Position numbers and translations under genes: made by a program. A stretch of 64,000 bases of DNA, taken from positions 177,278 through 241,277 of the forward strand of contig NZ_JARJHL010000018.1 in NCBI RefSeq assembly GCF_029309835.1. The letters run 5' to 3'. Each line of letters opens with the position of its first letter. Within the stretch, counting starts at the first letter, position 1. The notes beneath the pieces were generated by a model. The model saw nothing but the letters and a program-made list of their open reading frames with translations, did no database searches and had not been told where the DNA came from. This DNA comes from Paracoccus sp. DMF-8. Its GTDB lineage: Bacteria > Pseudomonadota > Alphaproteobacteria > Rhodobacterales > Rhodobacteraceae. Of the stretch, positions 24,011 through 33,502 are shown piece after piece.

Positions 24011-24279
24011 GAGAAATATCCTTTTCTCTTGCGGGGTTGGGGCGCCAGTCGGGCCGGGCATGCGGGCAGGTCCGGGGGCAGGCTCAACGTCGCTGTCGGG
24101 GCCGGGTTCCGAGGTCGGATCAAATTTCCCGGCGCGGATCGCCGGCCGGTTTTCCCCCGCGATATTGCATGATAGGGCGTCTAGGTCCAAGACGGGGGAT
24201 CACGCAAGCGGCCAGGATACGGGTCAGGGATACGGGCCAGGCCGGGGACCGGATCGGGGGCAGTCAGAGGGGGGCTGGA

Positions 24280-24873
24280 ATGTATGACGTTTGCGTGGAA
24301 AGGCCCGAGGACACCCCCGAGGTCGAGGCGCTTTATGACCTGTGCTTTGCCCCGGGCCGCACCGCGCTGTCATCCTATCGCCTGCGCGACGGCGTGCCGC
24401 CCGTGTCGGAACTGTGCCTGATCATGCGCAGCACAGCGGGGGGGATTACCGCCGCGATCCGCTATTGGCCGGTGCGGATCGGCGATGCCTTGGTCCTGCT
24501 TCTGGGTCCGATTGCCGTCCACCCGACCGCGCAGGGCGAAGGTCTGGGGGCATGGCTGATGGTCGAAAACCTGGACCGCGCCCGCGCGATGGGCTGGGCG
24601 CGGGTGATGCTGGTCGGTGACGCGCCTTATTATTCGCGTTTCGGTTTTGAAAAGCTGGATGGGGTCGAAATGCCGCCTCCGACCAACCCGGATCGTGTGC
24701 TGGGGCTGGAACTTCGTCCCGGCGCATGGGTTGATGTCTCGGGTCCGGTCGAACGCGAGACCCGGCCGGATGTGCTGGCCGGACTGGCCGAGATCGTCGA
24801 AACCCCTTCGCTGCACGCCGATTGTGTCGAGATCGACCCCGAACGGCGCGGGGCTGGGGCAGGCCCGATGTGA
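24280..24873 (+). CDS. GNAT-family N-acetyltransferase (YhbS-like)
   Basis: About 197 residues. It opens with YDVCVERPEDTPEVEALYDLCFAPGRTALSSYRLRDG, followed by the acetyl-CoA-binding strand and loop LVLLLGPIAVHPTAQGEGLGAWLM, where QGEGLGAWL is the motif A pyrophosphate loop, and LVGDAPYYSRFGFEK, the motif shared with YhbS-like acetyltransferases. The acceptor is unknown. The start at ATG 24280 has an AGAGGGGGG run before it. The EcsC gene follows after 21 bases and may share its transcript. Confidence 0.8.
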   Translation: MYDVCVERPEDTPEVEALYDLCFAPGRTALSSYRLRDGVPPVSELCLIMRSTAGGITAAIRYWPVRIGDALVLLLGPIAVHPTAQGEGLGAWLMVENLDRARAMGWARVMLVGDAPYYSRFGFEKLDGVEMPPPTNPDRVLGLELRPGAWVDVSGPVERETRPDVLAGLAEIVETPSLHADCVEIDPERRGAGAGPM

Positions 24874-24894
24874 CAAGTTGGGAAAGCCGCGCCG

Positions 24895-25704
24895 ATGAGC
24901 GAAAACAGACCGATGCGCACAGGTCAGGCGATTCTGCCGCCGATCACCGATCCGACCGTCCATGCCGAAATCGACCGGCTGGCGCGGCGCTATCTGGATG
25001 CCGGCGGCATCGGCATGGATCTGCTGCAAGCCATTGGCGGAAATGCCGAAACCCTGATCGAATATGTGCCGGCAGGGGTCCGCAAGCGGGTGGACCGGAT
25101 CACCTATCGCGGGCTGAACCGCGCCTTTGACGCCGCCGCGAGCTCTCGCCGGGTGCTGCGGGACCGGGGGGCGATGTTCAACCGCCTGCTGTCGACCGTA
25201 TCGGGGGCGGCGGGCGGGATCGCGGGCTTGGGCGGCGCGGTGCTGGAACTGCCGGTGACGATCACGCTGTTGCTGCGCGCCATTCTGGAAGTCGGCGCCG
25301 AGCATGGTTTCGACCCCGACACGGACGAGGTCAGGATCGAGGCGCTGCGGGTTCTGGCCTCTGCCGGGCCGCTGTCCGAGGATGACGCGACCGATCTGGG
25401 CCTGCTGGCGGCGCGGCTGTCGATCACCGGCCATTCGGTTCAGGGGCTGATCGCCAAGGTCGCGCCGAAACTGTCGATCTCTTTCGCGCAAAAGCTGGGC
25501 GCGCAGGCCGTGCCGATCCTGGGCGCGGTGGCGGGGGCATCGATCAACTATACCTTTGCGCGCTATTATCAGGAACTGGCGCGGGTCAATTTCGGCCTGC
25601 TGCGGCTGGAACATGAAACCGGCCTGCCGCGCGAGGCGCTGGTCGAGGCTTTCGAGATCCGCGTCAACCAGTTGCGCGCGCCGGTGTCGCGCAAGCGGCG
25701 CTGA
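24895..25704 (+). CDS. EcsC family protein
   Basis: A 269-residue protein of the EcsC family. Key features are a helical N-terminal half, the glycine-rich hydrophobic segment SGAAGGIAGLGGAVLELPVTITLLLRAILEVGAEHGFDPDTDEVRIEALRVL, and the C-terminal LGAQAVPILGAVAGASINYTFARYYQELARVNFGL. In Bacillus, EcsC belongs to an operon with the EcsAB transporter; its biochemical role is not established. Here it stands with an acetyltransferase gene rather than a transporter. Convergent with the kinase-PP2C gene. Confidence 0.85.
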   Translation: MSENRPMRTGQAILPPITDPTVHAEIDRLARRYLDAGGIGMDLLQAIGGNAETLIEYVPAGVRKRVDRITYRGLNRAFDAAASSRRVLRDRGAMFNRLLSTVSGAAGGIAGLGGAVLELPVTITLLLRAILEVGAEHGFDPDTDEVRIEALRVLASAGPLSEDDATDLGLLAARLSITGHSVQGLIAKVAPKLSISFAQKLGAQAVPILGAVAGASINYTFARYYQELARVNFGLLRLEHETGLPREALVEAFEIRVNQLRAPVSRKRR

Positions 25705-25721
25705 GCGGCGGCTGAACGGGG

Positions 25722-27439
25722 CTAGCCCGGCAGTTTCGCCACGATCACGCTGGCATTGTCGGGCGCGCCGCGCCGCAGGATTTCGGCGATGATGCGGTCG
25801 GCGCCCTGCTGCGGATGTTCGGCGGCATCGACGATATCGGCAATCGCTTGCGGGCGCAGACCTTCAAAGGCGCCATCGCTGGCCACGATCAGAAAGCGGT
25901 CCTGTCGGGTAACCGGGATTTCGACCACCTGCGGCTGCTGGCTGATGACGGCGGCAAGCGCGGGCAGGCCAAGCGCCCGCGTCAGCGCAATCCCGCCCGA
26001 GCCATCCGGGGCGTGGACGCGCAACGGCCCCCAGCGGCAGCTCTTCGCCGCTGTCCATCACCCGCATCTCGCGCCGAATCTGGCCGCCGGCGGTTTCGAT
26101 GCGCCGCGCCTCGGCTGCGTCGTCGGGGTGATGGGGATGGATCAGATCGCGCGGCCCGCCCGCACCCAGCAGGCAAGCGGGCGAATCGCCCAGCCAGCCC
26201 AGCCCGATCCGGCCGGGCCGCAGCACGGCGACTGTCGCCGTCGAGCCCGCCGTGACCACCGGGTCCAGCCGCCGGATCCGCGCCTGAAGATGGGCAAAGG
26301 CGTCCTTGATCGCGGCCGCGTCGTCATCCCCCGACCGTTCCAGACCCGACCGTTCCAGCGCATCGGCCAGAATCAGCGCCAGCGCGCGGGCTGAAAAGGC
26401 GGCGATCCGGTCGCCTCGAAACCCGTCAAAGACCGCAAGAATGCGCGCGTCGCTACGGTCGAGGACGCAGCAGGCATCCTCCATCCCGCGTCGCTTCAGC
26501 CCGATGGTCGCAGCCATGCCAAGCGTGGCAGGCAGGGGCAGGGGCGATGACGGGCGCGCGGCAGGCGCGAGGGGTGCCGGCGGGCCGAGAGCCGTCAGGA
26601 TCTCGGCGAATTCGGGGCGTTGCGCCGGATCATGCGACAGGCAGCGCCGGGCCAGTGCGCCCAGATCCTCATCGGGGTGATGCCAGTGCGGGGCGCAGGC
26701 CATCTTCGGCCACGGCGGTTGCGAATTTCCCGGTCGTAAGCGCGCCGGGCACGCCAGAGGCGACCTGCGGAAACAGCCGCGCCCCGCCGTGGGCGACCTC
26801 GTGGATCAGGATGCCGAAAGCGAACAGATCGACCCGGTGGTCATAGGGCTGCGCGCTGTGCAATTCGGGCGCCATGTGAAACAGCGAACCCACGGGCGCG
26901 TTGATTACCGTTCCCGGCGTCAATTCGATGCTGCGGTCGAAATCGCCCAGCTTGACCTTCGGCAAGGCGCTGTTGTCAAAGACCAGAACATTTTCCGCCT
27001 TGAGATCGCGATGCACGATCCCGCGCTGGTGCAGCCCCGCCATTGCTGCGGCCACCTGCATCAGGATATGTCGAGCGGGCGCGCTTTCCAGCAGCTCCAG
27101 CTGGCGGTGCCGACCACGCAGGAAATGCGACAGCTCGCCAAAGGGGGCGAATTCATAGGCACGGGCCAGATGCCCGGATGTGCCCGAAATGCCCAGAAGC
27201 GCGACAACTCCGGGTGCCGCGCTGTCCATCAGACGCGCATAGATCGCCAGTTCCCCCGCGATGCTTTCGGCTTTTTCCCAAGGGGTCAGTTTCCAGATCC
27301 GTCCGGGTTGCGCGGGGTCGCGCACAGGGATTGTCGTATTCGCAAGCTTGCGCCCATGAGGCGCCGGAACCCGACCCGCATAGGGCAGGGAAATCAAGCG
27401 ATCCGGGTTGTCGGGCGGGATCAGATGGAAACTGGCCAT
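25722..27439 (-). pseudogene. Ser/Thr protein kinase fused to a PP2C phosphatase, broken by two frameshifts
   Basis: From ATG 27439 the kinase domain reads HRDLKAEN (D145), DFD at 167-169 in place of the usual DFG, and MAPEL near 189. No glycine-rich loop is evident. The frame breaks near a G run at 26690-26693; the kinase C-lobe (HWHHPDEDLGALARRCLSHDPAQRPEFAEIL) and a PP2C phosphatase follow in another frame (RGMEDACCVLD, VFDGFRGD, TAGSTATVAVL, GWLGDSPAC). A second break at the C run 26028-26032 moves the rest (ALTRALG, LIVASDGAFEG, APDNASVIVAKL) to a third frame, which ends at 25722. Every PP2C motif is present once the frames are joined. The gene starts 59 bases after the MFS transporter gene on the same strand, so the pair may regulate that transporter. 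Decay or sequence error cannot be separated from one read. Confidence 0.85.
26331..26360. repeat. 15-bp tandem duplication in the PP2C part
   Basis: Two adjacent copies of a 15-base unit (13 of 15 bases equal) encode LERSG twice in a helix of the phosphatase domain. In frame, likely slippage. Confidence 0.6.
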
Positions 27440-27498
27440 GTCTTTTCGTTTCAACAGGATAAGGCGCGCGCCGAAGGTATGCGGCGCGCACCCATATG

Positions 27499-29151
27499 TC
27501 AGTTCAGCAAGATTGCCGTCTTTGCGGCCGTCATTGTGATCCCCCACAGCAAGGGGATGCCAACCGCCGCCCAGGCCAGCGCCGTGACCAGATCAAAGCG
27601 GCCCCGGCCGATGCCATAAGAACCGTGATGCACCGGCATTGCCGCCTCGCCGGGGGTGGCGGCGTTCTTCATCACCCATTTTTCATTCACCGGGCGGACC
27701 AGCGCATTGGCGATCAGGCCGATCGCCAGAAAGCCCGCCAGAATATACATGGTGTTGTTGTAAACCAGCGCGCGGGGCACGCCCGCGCCGATCTGCGCCT
27801 CGCGGATATAGTTCACGACGACCGGACCGACGATGCCCGCCGTGGCCCATGCCGTCAGCAGCCGCCCGTGGATCGCGCCCACGAAACGCGTGCCGAAGAT
27901 ATCGGCCAGATAGGCGGGCACGGTCGAAAACCCGCCGCCATACATGGAAATGATGATGCAGATCATGCCGACGAACAGCGCCTGATTGCCCATCGCGGCG
28001 GCGCCTGGCGCCAGCGCGTAAAGCACGATCCCCAGACCGAAGAACAGGAAGCAGGTGGCCTTGCGCCCCAGCTTGTCCGAGGCCGAGGCCCAGAAGATCC
28101 GTCCCCCGATATTGAACAGCGACAACAGCCCGGCAAAGCCCGCCGCAATCGCGGCGATGGTGGCCTTCTGTTCCAGATCCAGCTGGGTGAATGACAGGTC
28201 CGGCAGGCCGATCAGCCGCCCGCCAAAGATTTCCTGCAGCATGGGCGAGGCCATGCCGATTACCCCGATCCCGGCCGAGACGTTCAGGCACAGCAGGATC
28301 CAGATCAGCCAGAATTGCGGCGTCTTGTGGGCGTCGCGCAGATGCACGTCATGGGCGGTGATCATCGCCGCCTTGGCGCTGGTGGCGGCGGCTTTCGGCT
28401 CCCATCCTTCGGGGCGCCAGCCTTCGGGCGGGACGCGGTAGCTGAAGGCGCCGGCCATCATGAAGACCAGATAGACTAGGGCCATGACCATGAAGCTTTG
28501 CCAGACCCCGACCGAATTCGCATCGGCGAAATGGTTCATCAGCCGGTCGGCCAGCGGTGCGCCGATCATCGCGCCCCCGCCAAAGCCCATGACCGCCATG
28601 CCGGTGGCCAGCCCGCGCCGGTCGGGGAACCATTTGATCAGGGTCGACACGGGCGAGATATAGCCCAGCCCCAGACCGATCCCGCCAATCACCCCCGACC
28701 CCAGCCACATCAGCCAAAGCTGATGCGTCATGACGCCGATGGCCGACACGACCATGCCGCCGCACCAGCACAGCGCGGCGACGACAGCCGCCTTGCGCGG
28801 GCCCGCGACCTCCAGCCAGCCGCCCCAGATCGCGGCGGAAGATCCAAGCAGAACAAAGAACAACGTATAGATCCAGCCCAGATCGGCGACCCGCCAGTCG
28901 CAGGTCGTCGTCACCATCGCCGACAGCAGCGACATGCCTTCGCAGGTCACCGGCTCGGTGATGCCGATGGCGCGCGACAGCGGCAACCAAAAGACCGAAA
29001 AGCCGTATGCCATGCCGATGCACAGGTGAATCGCCAGCGCGGCGGGTGGCACCAGCCAGCGGTTGAAGCCCGGTCTGGCGACGATTCTGGCTTTCGACAG
29101 AAGTGGTGGCCGGGCGCTGTCCGCGTCCCAGTTTTCCCGAGTGGTGGTCAT
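27499..29151 (-). CDS. OFA-family MFS transporter (oxalate/formate antiporter-like)
   Basis: About 550 residues with twelve predicted helices. Family signs are the opening NRWLVPPAALAIHLCIGMAYGFSVFWLPLSRAIG, the loop WFPDRRGLATGMAVMGFGGGAMIGAPL, NIGGRIFWASASDKLGRKATCFLFF in the second half, and SMYGGGFSTVPAYLADIFGTRFVGAIHGRLLTAW. A long periplasmic segment with cysteines (TEPVTCEGMSLL, TTTCDWRV) lies between the first helices. OFA members move small carboxylates; the substrate here is not known. ATG 29151 follows GGGGGAAGGA and is preferred to the in-frame codon at 29181. The kinase-phosphatase gene follows closely. Confidence 0.9.
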   Translation of the reverse strand: MTTTRENWDADSARPPLLSKARIVARPGFNRWLVPPAALAIHLCIGMAYGFSVFWLPLSRAIGITEPVTCEGMSLLSAMVTTTCDWRVADLGWIYTLFFVLLGSSAAIWGGWLEVAGPRKAAVVAALCWCGGMVVSAIGVMTHQLWLMWLGSGVIGGIGLGLGYISPVSTLIKWFPDRRGLATGMAVMGFGGGAMIGAPLADRLMNHFADANSVGVWQSFMVMALVYLVFMMAGAFSYRVPPEGWRPEGWEPKAAATSAKAAMITAHDVHLRDAHKTPQFWLIWILLCLNVSAGIGVIGMASPMLQEIFGGRLIGLPDLSFTQLDLEQKATIAAIAAGFAGLLSLFNIGGRIFWASASDKLGRKATCFLFFGLGIVLYALAPGAAAMGNQALFVGMICIIISMYGGGFSTVPAYLADIFGTRFVGAIHGRLLTAWATAGIVGPVVVNYIREAQIGAGVPRALVYNNTMYILAGFLAIGLIANALVRPVNEKWVMKNAATPGEAAMPVHHGSYGIGRGRFDLVTALAWAAVGIPLLWGITMTAAKTAILLN

Positions 29152-29636
29152 TCCTTCCCCCTTGTGTTGCTCTGCCGGCATGAATGGCTTGGCCGGTCCC
29201 TCTCCTTACCGGCTGGCCGACATGCGGGCATGTTTCGTGCGCCGGTCGATGACCGGATCCGTGCGTGGTCCAAGGCAGCAGGGGGCCAGTCCCGGCGCTG
29301 GCCTGAACCAATGCCGGGTGCAATCCTGACCCGCGCGGGCGGCGGATTGAGTGTCGATCTGGGCTCCCCTCCCAGGTGCCTCGGAAATGCGAGGTGTCAC
29401 CGATGACATACATAAGTTGCATGACAGCGCGCCACCGCTCCAATGGATTGTTTCAATGCCGCGATAGATCGCCTGCATGGGCGGGCGGTCAGGCAGGGCG
29501 CGCGTCATGCGCCTGAATCGGGGACGGCCTGACGTGGACAACCGACCCGTGCGGGCCGGTTGTGAGGGTAGGAATTCAGGTGATGATATGCAGGCAAGCG
29601 CCTGTCAGAAAACGAAAATCCGACAGCGGAGAGGGA
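29152..29636. other. non-coding region upstream of the MFS gene
   Basis: 485 bases with no convincing gene on either strand. It should contain the MFS promoter. It also holds a strong hairpin at 29538-29563 (listed separately). No sigma-54 or clear sigma-70 promoter stands out to my eye. Confidence 0.5.
29538..29563 (-). terminator. hairpin downstream of the small membrane protein gene
   Basis: ACAACCG (29538-29544) pairs with CGGTTGT (29557-29563), and CCCG with CGGG inside, with one A/C mismatch. It lies about 75 bases past the stop of the gene at 29637-29852, with no T-run. It may act as a terminator or an operator. Confidence 0.4.
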
Positions 29637-29852
29637 TCACTTGTCGTCGGGCAGGTGATAATGGCCGTCCGGGGCAGGGCGGTTTTGTGACCCCGCGTCA
29701 AGCCTGCCCGCCAGATGGGTCAGCAGCGCCGCGATCAGGGCGACAAGTCCCAGCAGAATGACCGGCACCCCCGCAGAAACAGCGGCCCAGATGGTCAATG
29801 CGGCTGCGGCAATCACGGCAACCAGCAACAGCAGGAAATGGGGCAGTGGCAT
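29637..29852 (-). CDS. small two-helix membrane protein of unknown function
   Basis: A 71-residue protein. Two hydrophobic segments, PLPHFLLLLVAVIAAAALTIWAA and GVPVILLGLVALIAALLTHLAG, are followed by a hydrophilic, histidine-containing tail (APDGHYHLPDDK). AGAGG stands seven bases before the ATG at 29852, which supports translation. I recognise no family. It is isolated, between the radical SAM gene (divergent) and the non-coding region upstream of the MFS gene. Confidence 0.6.
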   Translation of the reverse strand: MPLPHFLLLLVAVIAAAALTIWAAVSAGVPVILLGLVALIAALLTHLAGRLDAGSQNRPAPDGHYHLPDDK

Positions 29853-30014
29853 CCCGACCTCTCGTTACATGACTGGAATATGGGGGCTCGCGCATCAAAG
29901 GAAAACCCGTCACATCGTCGCGCGTTCCGAAGTTCGCGAAAATTTGCCTGAATTCCGTTGCGGCGACCGGTTCGCGGGATTAATGTTCCTGTATTGTTCT
30001 GTTTGGTGCCCCAA

Positions 30015-31094
30015 ATGCTGCCCCCTCGCAACCCCGATGAGATTCTCAAGGCGCGCGGCGCGGCCCATCGTCCCGCCGCCCGGTTCGAGCCTTATCACAG
30101 AATCCGCGAGGATGACGGCTGGAACACCGCGCCCCGTGAAAGCCTGCTGCGCACCGAGGTCAGCATCGAACGCGCGCGCAGCATCCTGACGCGCAACAAC
30201 TCGCCCGATCTGGGTTTCGACCGTTCGGTCAATCCTTATCGCGGCTGCGAACATGGCTGCATCTATTGCTTTGCCCGGCCCAGCCATGCCTATCTGGGGA
30301 TGTCTCCGGGGTTGGATTTCGAAACCCGGCTGATCGCGAAACCCGATGCGCCCGCGCTGCTGGAGCGCGAAATCGGGCGGCGTGGCTATGCGGTGGCGCC
30401 GATCGCCTTTGGCACCAATACCGACCCTTATCAGCCGATCGAATCGCAACATGGCATCATGCGCGGCTGTCTGCAGGTGCTGGCGGCGTGGAATCACCCT
30501 CTGGCGATCGTCACGCGCGGGGCAACGATCCTGCGCGATACCGATATCCTGTCGGCGATGGCCGCGCGGGGGCAGGTCTGCGTGGGCGTTTCGCTGACCA
30601 CGCTTGACCCGACCCTTGCCCGCCAGATGGAGCCGCGCGCCCCCACGCCCGCGACCCGGCTGCGGATGATCCGGGGGCTGGCGGATGCGGGCGTCCCGGT
30701 CCGCGTCATGGTCGCCCCGGTCATCCCCGTCCTGACCGAGCCGGAGATCGAGCGCATCCTGTCAGCCGCCGCCGATGCGGGCGCGCGTTCGGCCAGCATG
30801 ATCCCGCTGCGCCTGCCGCTGGAGGTCGCGCCGCTGTTTCGCGACTGGCTGGACCGGATCCATCCCGGCAAGGCCGCGCATGTCATGTCACGCATTCAGG
30901 CGATGCGCGGCGGCCGCGACAACGATCCGCGTTTCGGCAGCCGGATGCGCGGGCGGGGGATCGAGGCCGAATTGATGCGCCAACGCTTTCGCCTGGCCTT
31001 GCGGCGCCATGGGCTGACGCGCCAGGGGCCGGTGCTGGATTGCAGCCGCTTCGCCCCGCCGCCAAAGGCCGGGGATCAGCTTTCGCTGTTCTGA
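30015..31094 (+). CDS. PA0069-family radical SAM protein (SPL-like)
   Basis: About 359 residues. The radical SAM cysteine motif is in NPYRGCEHGCIYCFARPSHAYLG (CxxxCxxC), followed by GTNTDPYQPIE and a TIM-barrel-like core ending RGRGIEAELMRQRFRLALRRHGL and GDQLSLF. It resembles spore-photoproduct-lyase-like proteins of the PA0069 group; no reaction is established for them. The start is uncertain: ATG 30015 (MLPPRNPDEILKARGAAHRP) has no clear ribosome site, and an in-frame start lies 19 codons upstream. Confidence 0.88.
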   Translation: MLPPRNPDEILKARGAAHRPAARFEPYHRIREDDGWNTAPRESLLRTEVSIERARSILTRNNSPDLGFDRSVNPYRGCEHGCIYCFARPSHAYLGMSPGLDFETRLIAKPDAPALLEREIGRRGYAVAPIAFGTNTDPYQPIESQHGIMRGCLQVLAAWNHPLAIVTRGATILRDTDILSAMAARGQVCVGVSLTTLDPTLARQMEPRAPTPATRLRMIRGLADAGVPVRVMVAPVIPVLTEPEIERILSAAADAGARSASMIPLRLPLEVAPLFRDWLDRIHPGKAAHVMSRIQAMRGGRDNDPRFGSRMRGRGIEAELMRQRFRLALRRHGLTRQGPVLDCSRFAPPPKAGDQLSLF

Positions 31095-31348
31095 CGCGCG
31101 GGTAGCGGCATCGCAAAGTGACGTCGGGGGCGGATGCCTGTTGATGTCGCCTTGTCTTGCACCCTGAAAAACAGGCACTGTCCGGCAGCAACCAGTAACC
31201 GCCGTTCGATGACGGCAACGGGCTATGGCGGCGGCCGGCGATGGCCCACCTTTCAGGTTTCGACAGAAATGGCCGCGACAACGATTTTTTGCTGGCCGGC
31301 GATGGGACAACCTTGCCGATCCGCGCCCGACGGGCGGCGTGGCGCCGC

Positions 31349-32329
31349 TCAATCCTCGTCGATCACCGCGCCGGAATCGATCATCGCCTGCCGCATCCGG
31401 GTCGAGATCGCCTCATCCGTCGGGCGCGGCCCGCGCGGGCGGTCGTTCAGGGCCTGATGCATCGCGGCCAGATGGGCGGGCGTGGTGCCACAGCAGCCGC
31501 CGATGATGCGGACGCCGACATCGCGGGCCAAAACCGCGAATTCCGCCATCACGGGGGGCGTCGCGTCATAGACAAGCCTGCCCGCCTGATAGCGCGGCAC
31601 CCCGGCATTGGGCTTGGCGATCCACGGCCTTTCGCTGCCAGAGGCCGCGAAACCCGCCACCGCCAGCAGCAATTCGGCCGGACCGGTGCCGCAATTCGCG
31701 CCATAAGCCTGCGGCGCGGGGGACAGGCGTTCGACCTGCGCGGCAAGCTGCGGCGGGGTCACGCCCATCATCGTCCAGCCGCCCGGCTCGAAGCTCATCA
31801 TCCCGCACCAGGGCAGGCCGGTTTCGCGCGCGGCGACGGCGGCGGCGCGCAATTCCTCGGCCGCGCTGATGGTTTCGACCCACAGCAGATCCGCGCCCCC
31901 GGCCTTGAGACCCCGGGCCTGTTCGACAAAGATTTCAGCCGCCTGCGCTTCGGTCAGGCGACCCATCAGCGCCATGATTTCCCCGGTCGGTCCCATCGAG
32001 CCCGCGACCAGAACCTTGCGCCCGGCGCGATCCGCAGCCCGACGCGCGAGGGTCGCGGCCGCGACGTTCAGGTCATGAACCCGCGCCTCGGCCTGCGCCA
32101 GCCGCAAGCGGCAGGCATTGGCGCCAAAGCTGTTCGTCAGCAGGATATCGGCCCCCGCCGCGACCATGGCGTGATGCAGGTCCGACACCTGTTCGGGATG
32201 GGTTTCGCACCACAGGTCCGGGGCCTGACCGGGGGGCAGGCCCATGTTGTAAAGGTTCGTCCCCATGGCGCCATCGGCAAGCAGCCAGTCGCGATGGGCC
32301 AGCAAGCGTCTCAGCGGGTCGTCGGCCAC
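31349..32329 (-). CDS. bmt: homocysteine S-methyltransferase (betaine-homocysteine type)
   Basis: A 326-residue homocysteine-binding TIM-barrel methyltransferase. The zinc ligands are the cysteine in YGANCGTGPAE and the pair in IIGGCCGTTPAHLAAM. The N-terminal LADGAMGTNLYNMGLP and TNSFGANACRL blocks match family members that methylate homocysteine to methionine. In Rhodobacteraceae this type is generally assigned to betaine-homocysteine methyl transfer; the methyl donor is inferred, since no cobalamin or folate domain is attached. It follows trpS on the same strand after 44 bases. Confidence 0.82.
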   Translation of the reverse strand: MADDPLRRLLAHRDWLLADGAMGTNLYNMGLPPGQAPDLWCETHPEQVSDLHHAMVAAGADILLTNSFGANACRLRLAQAEARVHDLNVAAATLARRAADRAGRKVLVAGSMGPTGEIMALMGRLTEAQAAEIFVEQARGLKAGGADLLWVETISAAEELRAAAVAARETGLPWCGMMSFEPGGWTMMGVTPPQLAAQVERLSPAPQAYGANCGTGPAELLLAVAGFAASGSERPWIAKPNAGVPRYQAGRLVYDATPPVMAEFAVLARDVGVRIIGGCCGTTPAHLAAMHQALNDRPRGPRPTDEAISTRMRQAMIDSGAVIDED

Positions 32330-32373
32330 GTCATTCTCTCCTGCTCAGCAGCCGGGTCCACCGGCGAGGGGCC

Positions 32374-33393
32374 TTAGCGTGACCGGATCATGCCCATGAT
32401 CTCCTTCGTCTTTTCGACGATGGGCTGGGCGATTTCGGTCGCGCGGTCGGCGCCTTTGCCAAGAATACGGTCGATTTCGGCCGGGTCACCCATGAAGTCG
32501 CTCATCCGCGTGGTGATCGGGGCCAGAACCGACACGGCCAGTTCGGCCAGGGCGGGTTTGAAGGCGCCAAAGCCCTGACCCTCGAAACGCGGCAGGATCT
32601 GATCGGGCGTTTCACCCGACAGCGCGGCGTAGATATTGACCAGATTGCGCGCCTCGGGGCGGTCGGCCAGACCATCGAAAGTGCCGGGCAGGGGATCGGC
32701 ATCGGTGCGCGCCTTGCGGATTTTCTGCGCGATGGTGTCGGCATCATCGGTCAGGTTGATCCGGCTGGCGTCCGAAGGATCGGATTTCGACATCTTTTTC
32801 GACCCGTCGCGCAGGGACATGACGCGGGTTGCGCTGCCTTCGATCAGCGGCTCGGTGATCGGAAAGAATTCCTGCCCGTAGTCGTGGTTGAACTTGGCCG
32901 CGATGTCGCGGGTCAGTTCCAGATGCTGTTTCTGGTCGTCGCCCACCGGCACGGCGGTCGCGTGATAGGCCAGAATATCGGCGGCCATCAGCGAGGGATA
33001 GGCCAGCAGCCCAAGGCTGGAGTTTTCGCTGTTCTTGCCCGCCTTGTCCTTGAACTGGGTCATCCGATACATCCAGCCGACGCGGGCCACCGTATTGAAA
33101 AGCCACGCCAGTTCCGCATGCTGGCTGACCTGGCTCTGGTTGAACAGCACCGAAATCGCCGGGTCCACGCCCGCCGCCATGAAGGCCGCCGCGACCTCGC
33201 GCGTGTTGTGGCGCAGCTTTTCGGGGTCTTGCCAGACGGTGATCGCATGCAGGTCGACGACGCAATAGATGGTTTCGGCCCCGCTGCCCTGAAACCCGGC
33301 AAAGCGGCGCAGCGCGCCCAGATAGTTGCCAAGGGTCAGCCCGCCCGAGGGCTGGATGCCGGAAAAGATGCGCGGTTGAAAGGTCGTCTGCAT
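32374..33393 (-). CDS. trpS: tryptophanyl-tRNA synthetase
   Basis: A 339-residue class I synthetase with PRIFSGIQPSGGLTLGNYLGALRRF (the HIGH-like element is TLGN), VGDDQKQHLELTRDIA for tryptophan recognition, and the KMSKS element KKMSKSDPSDASRI. Length and motifs are normal. The ATG at 33393 is preferred over the GTG two codons upstream; AGGTAG lies before it. Divergent from the rhomboid-like gene and followed by bmt. Confidence 0.96.
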   Translation of the reverse strand: MQTTFQPRIFSGIQPSGGLTLGNYLGALRRFAGFQGSGAETIYCVVDLHAITVWQDPEKLRHNTREVAAAFMAAGVDPAISVLFNQSQVSQHAELAWLFNTVARVGWMYRMTQFKDKAGKNSENSSLGLLAYPSLMAADILAYHATAVPVGDDQKQHLELTRDIAAKFNHDYGQEFFPITEPLIEGSATRVMSLRDGSKKMSKSDPSDASRINLTDDADTIAQKIRKARTDADPLPGTFDGLADRPEARNLVNIYAALSGETPDQILPRFEGQGFGAFKPALAELAVSVLAPITTRMSDFMGDPAEIDRILGKGADRATEIAQPIVEKTKEIMGMIRSR

Positions 33394-33502
33394 GGACACT
33401 ACCTGCTTGGAAAATCGTCAGGGCTGGCTTACCCCTTGACCCGGTCGGGCGCAACAGCCTGACATGACAGCCCGCATGACGACAGCCCGAAAGGAAGGCC
33501 CG

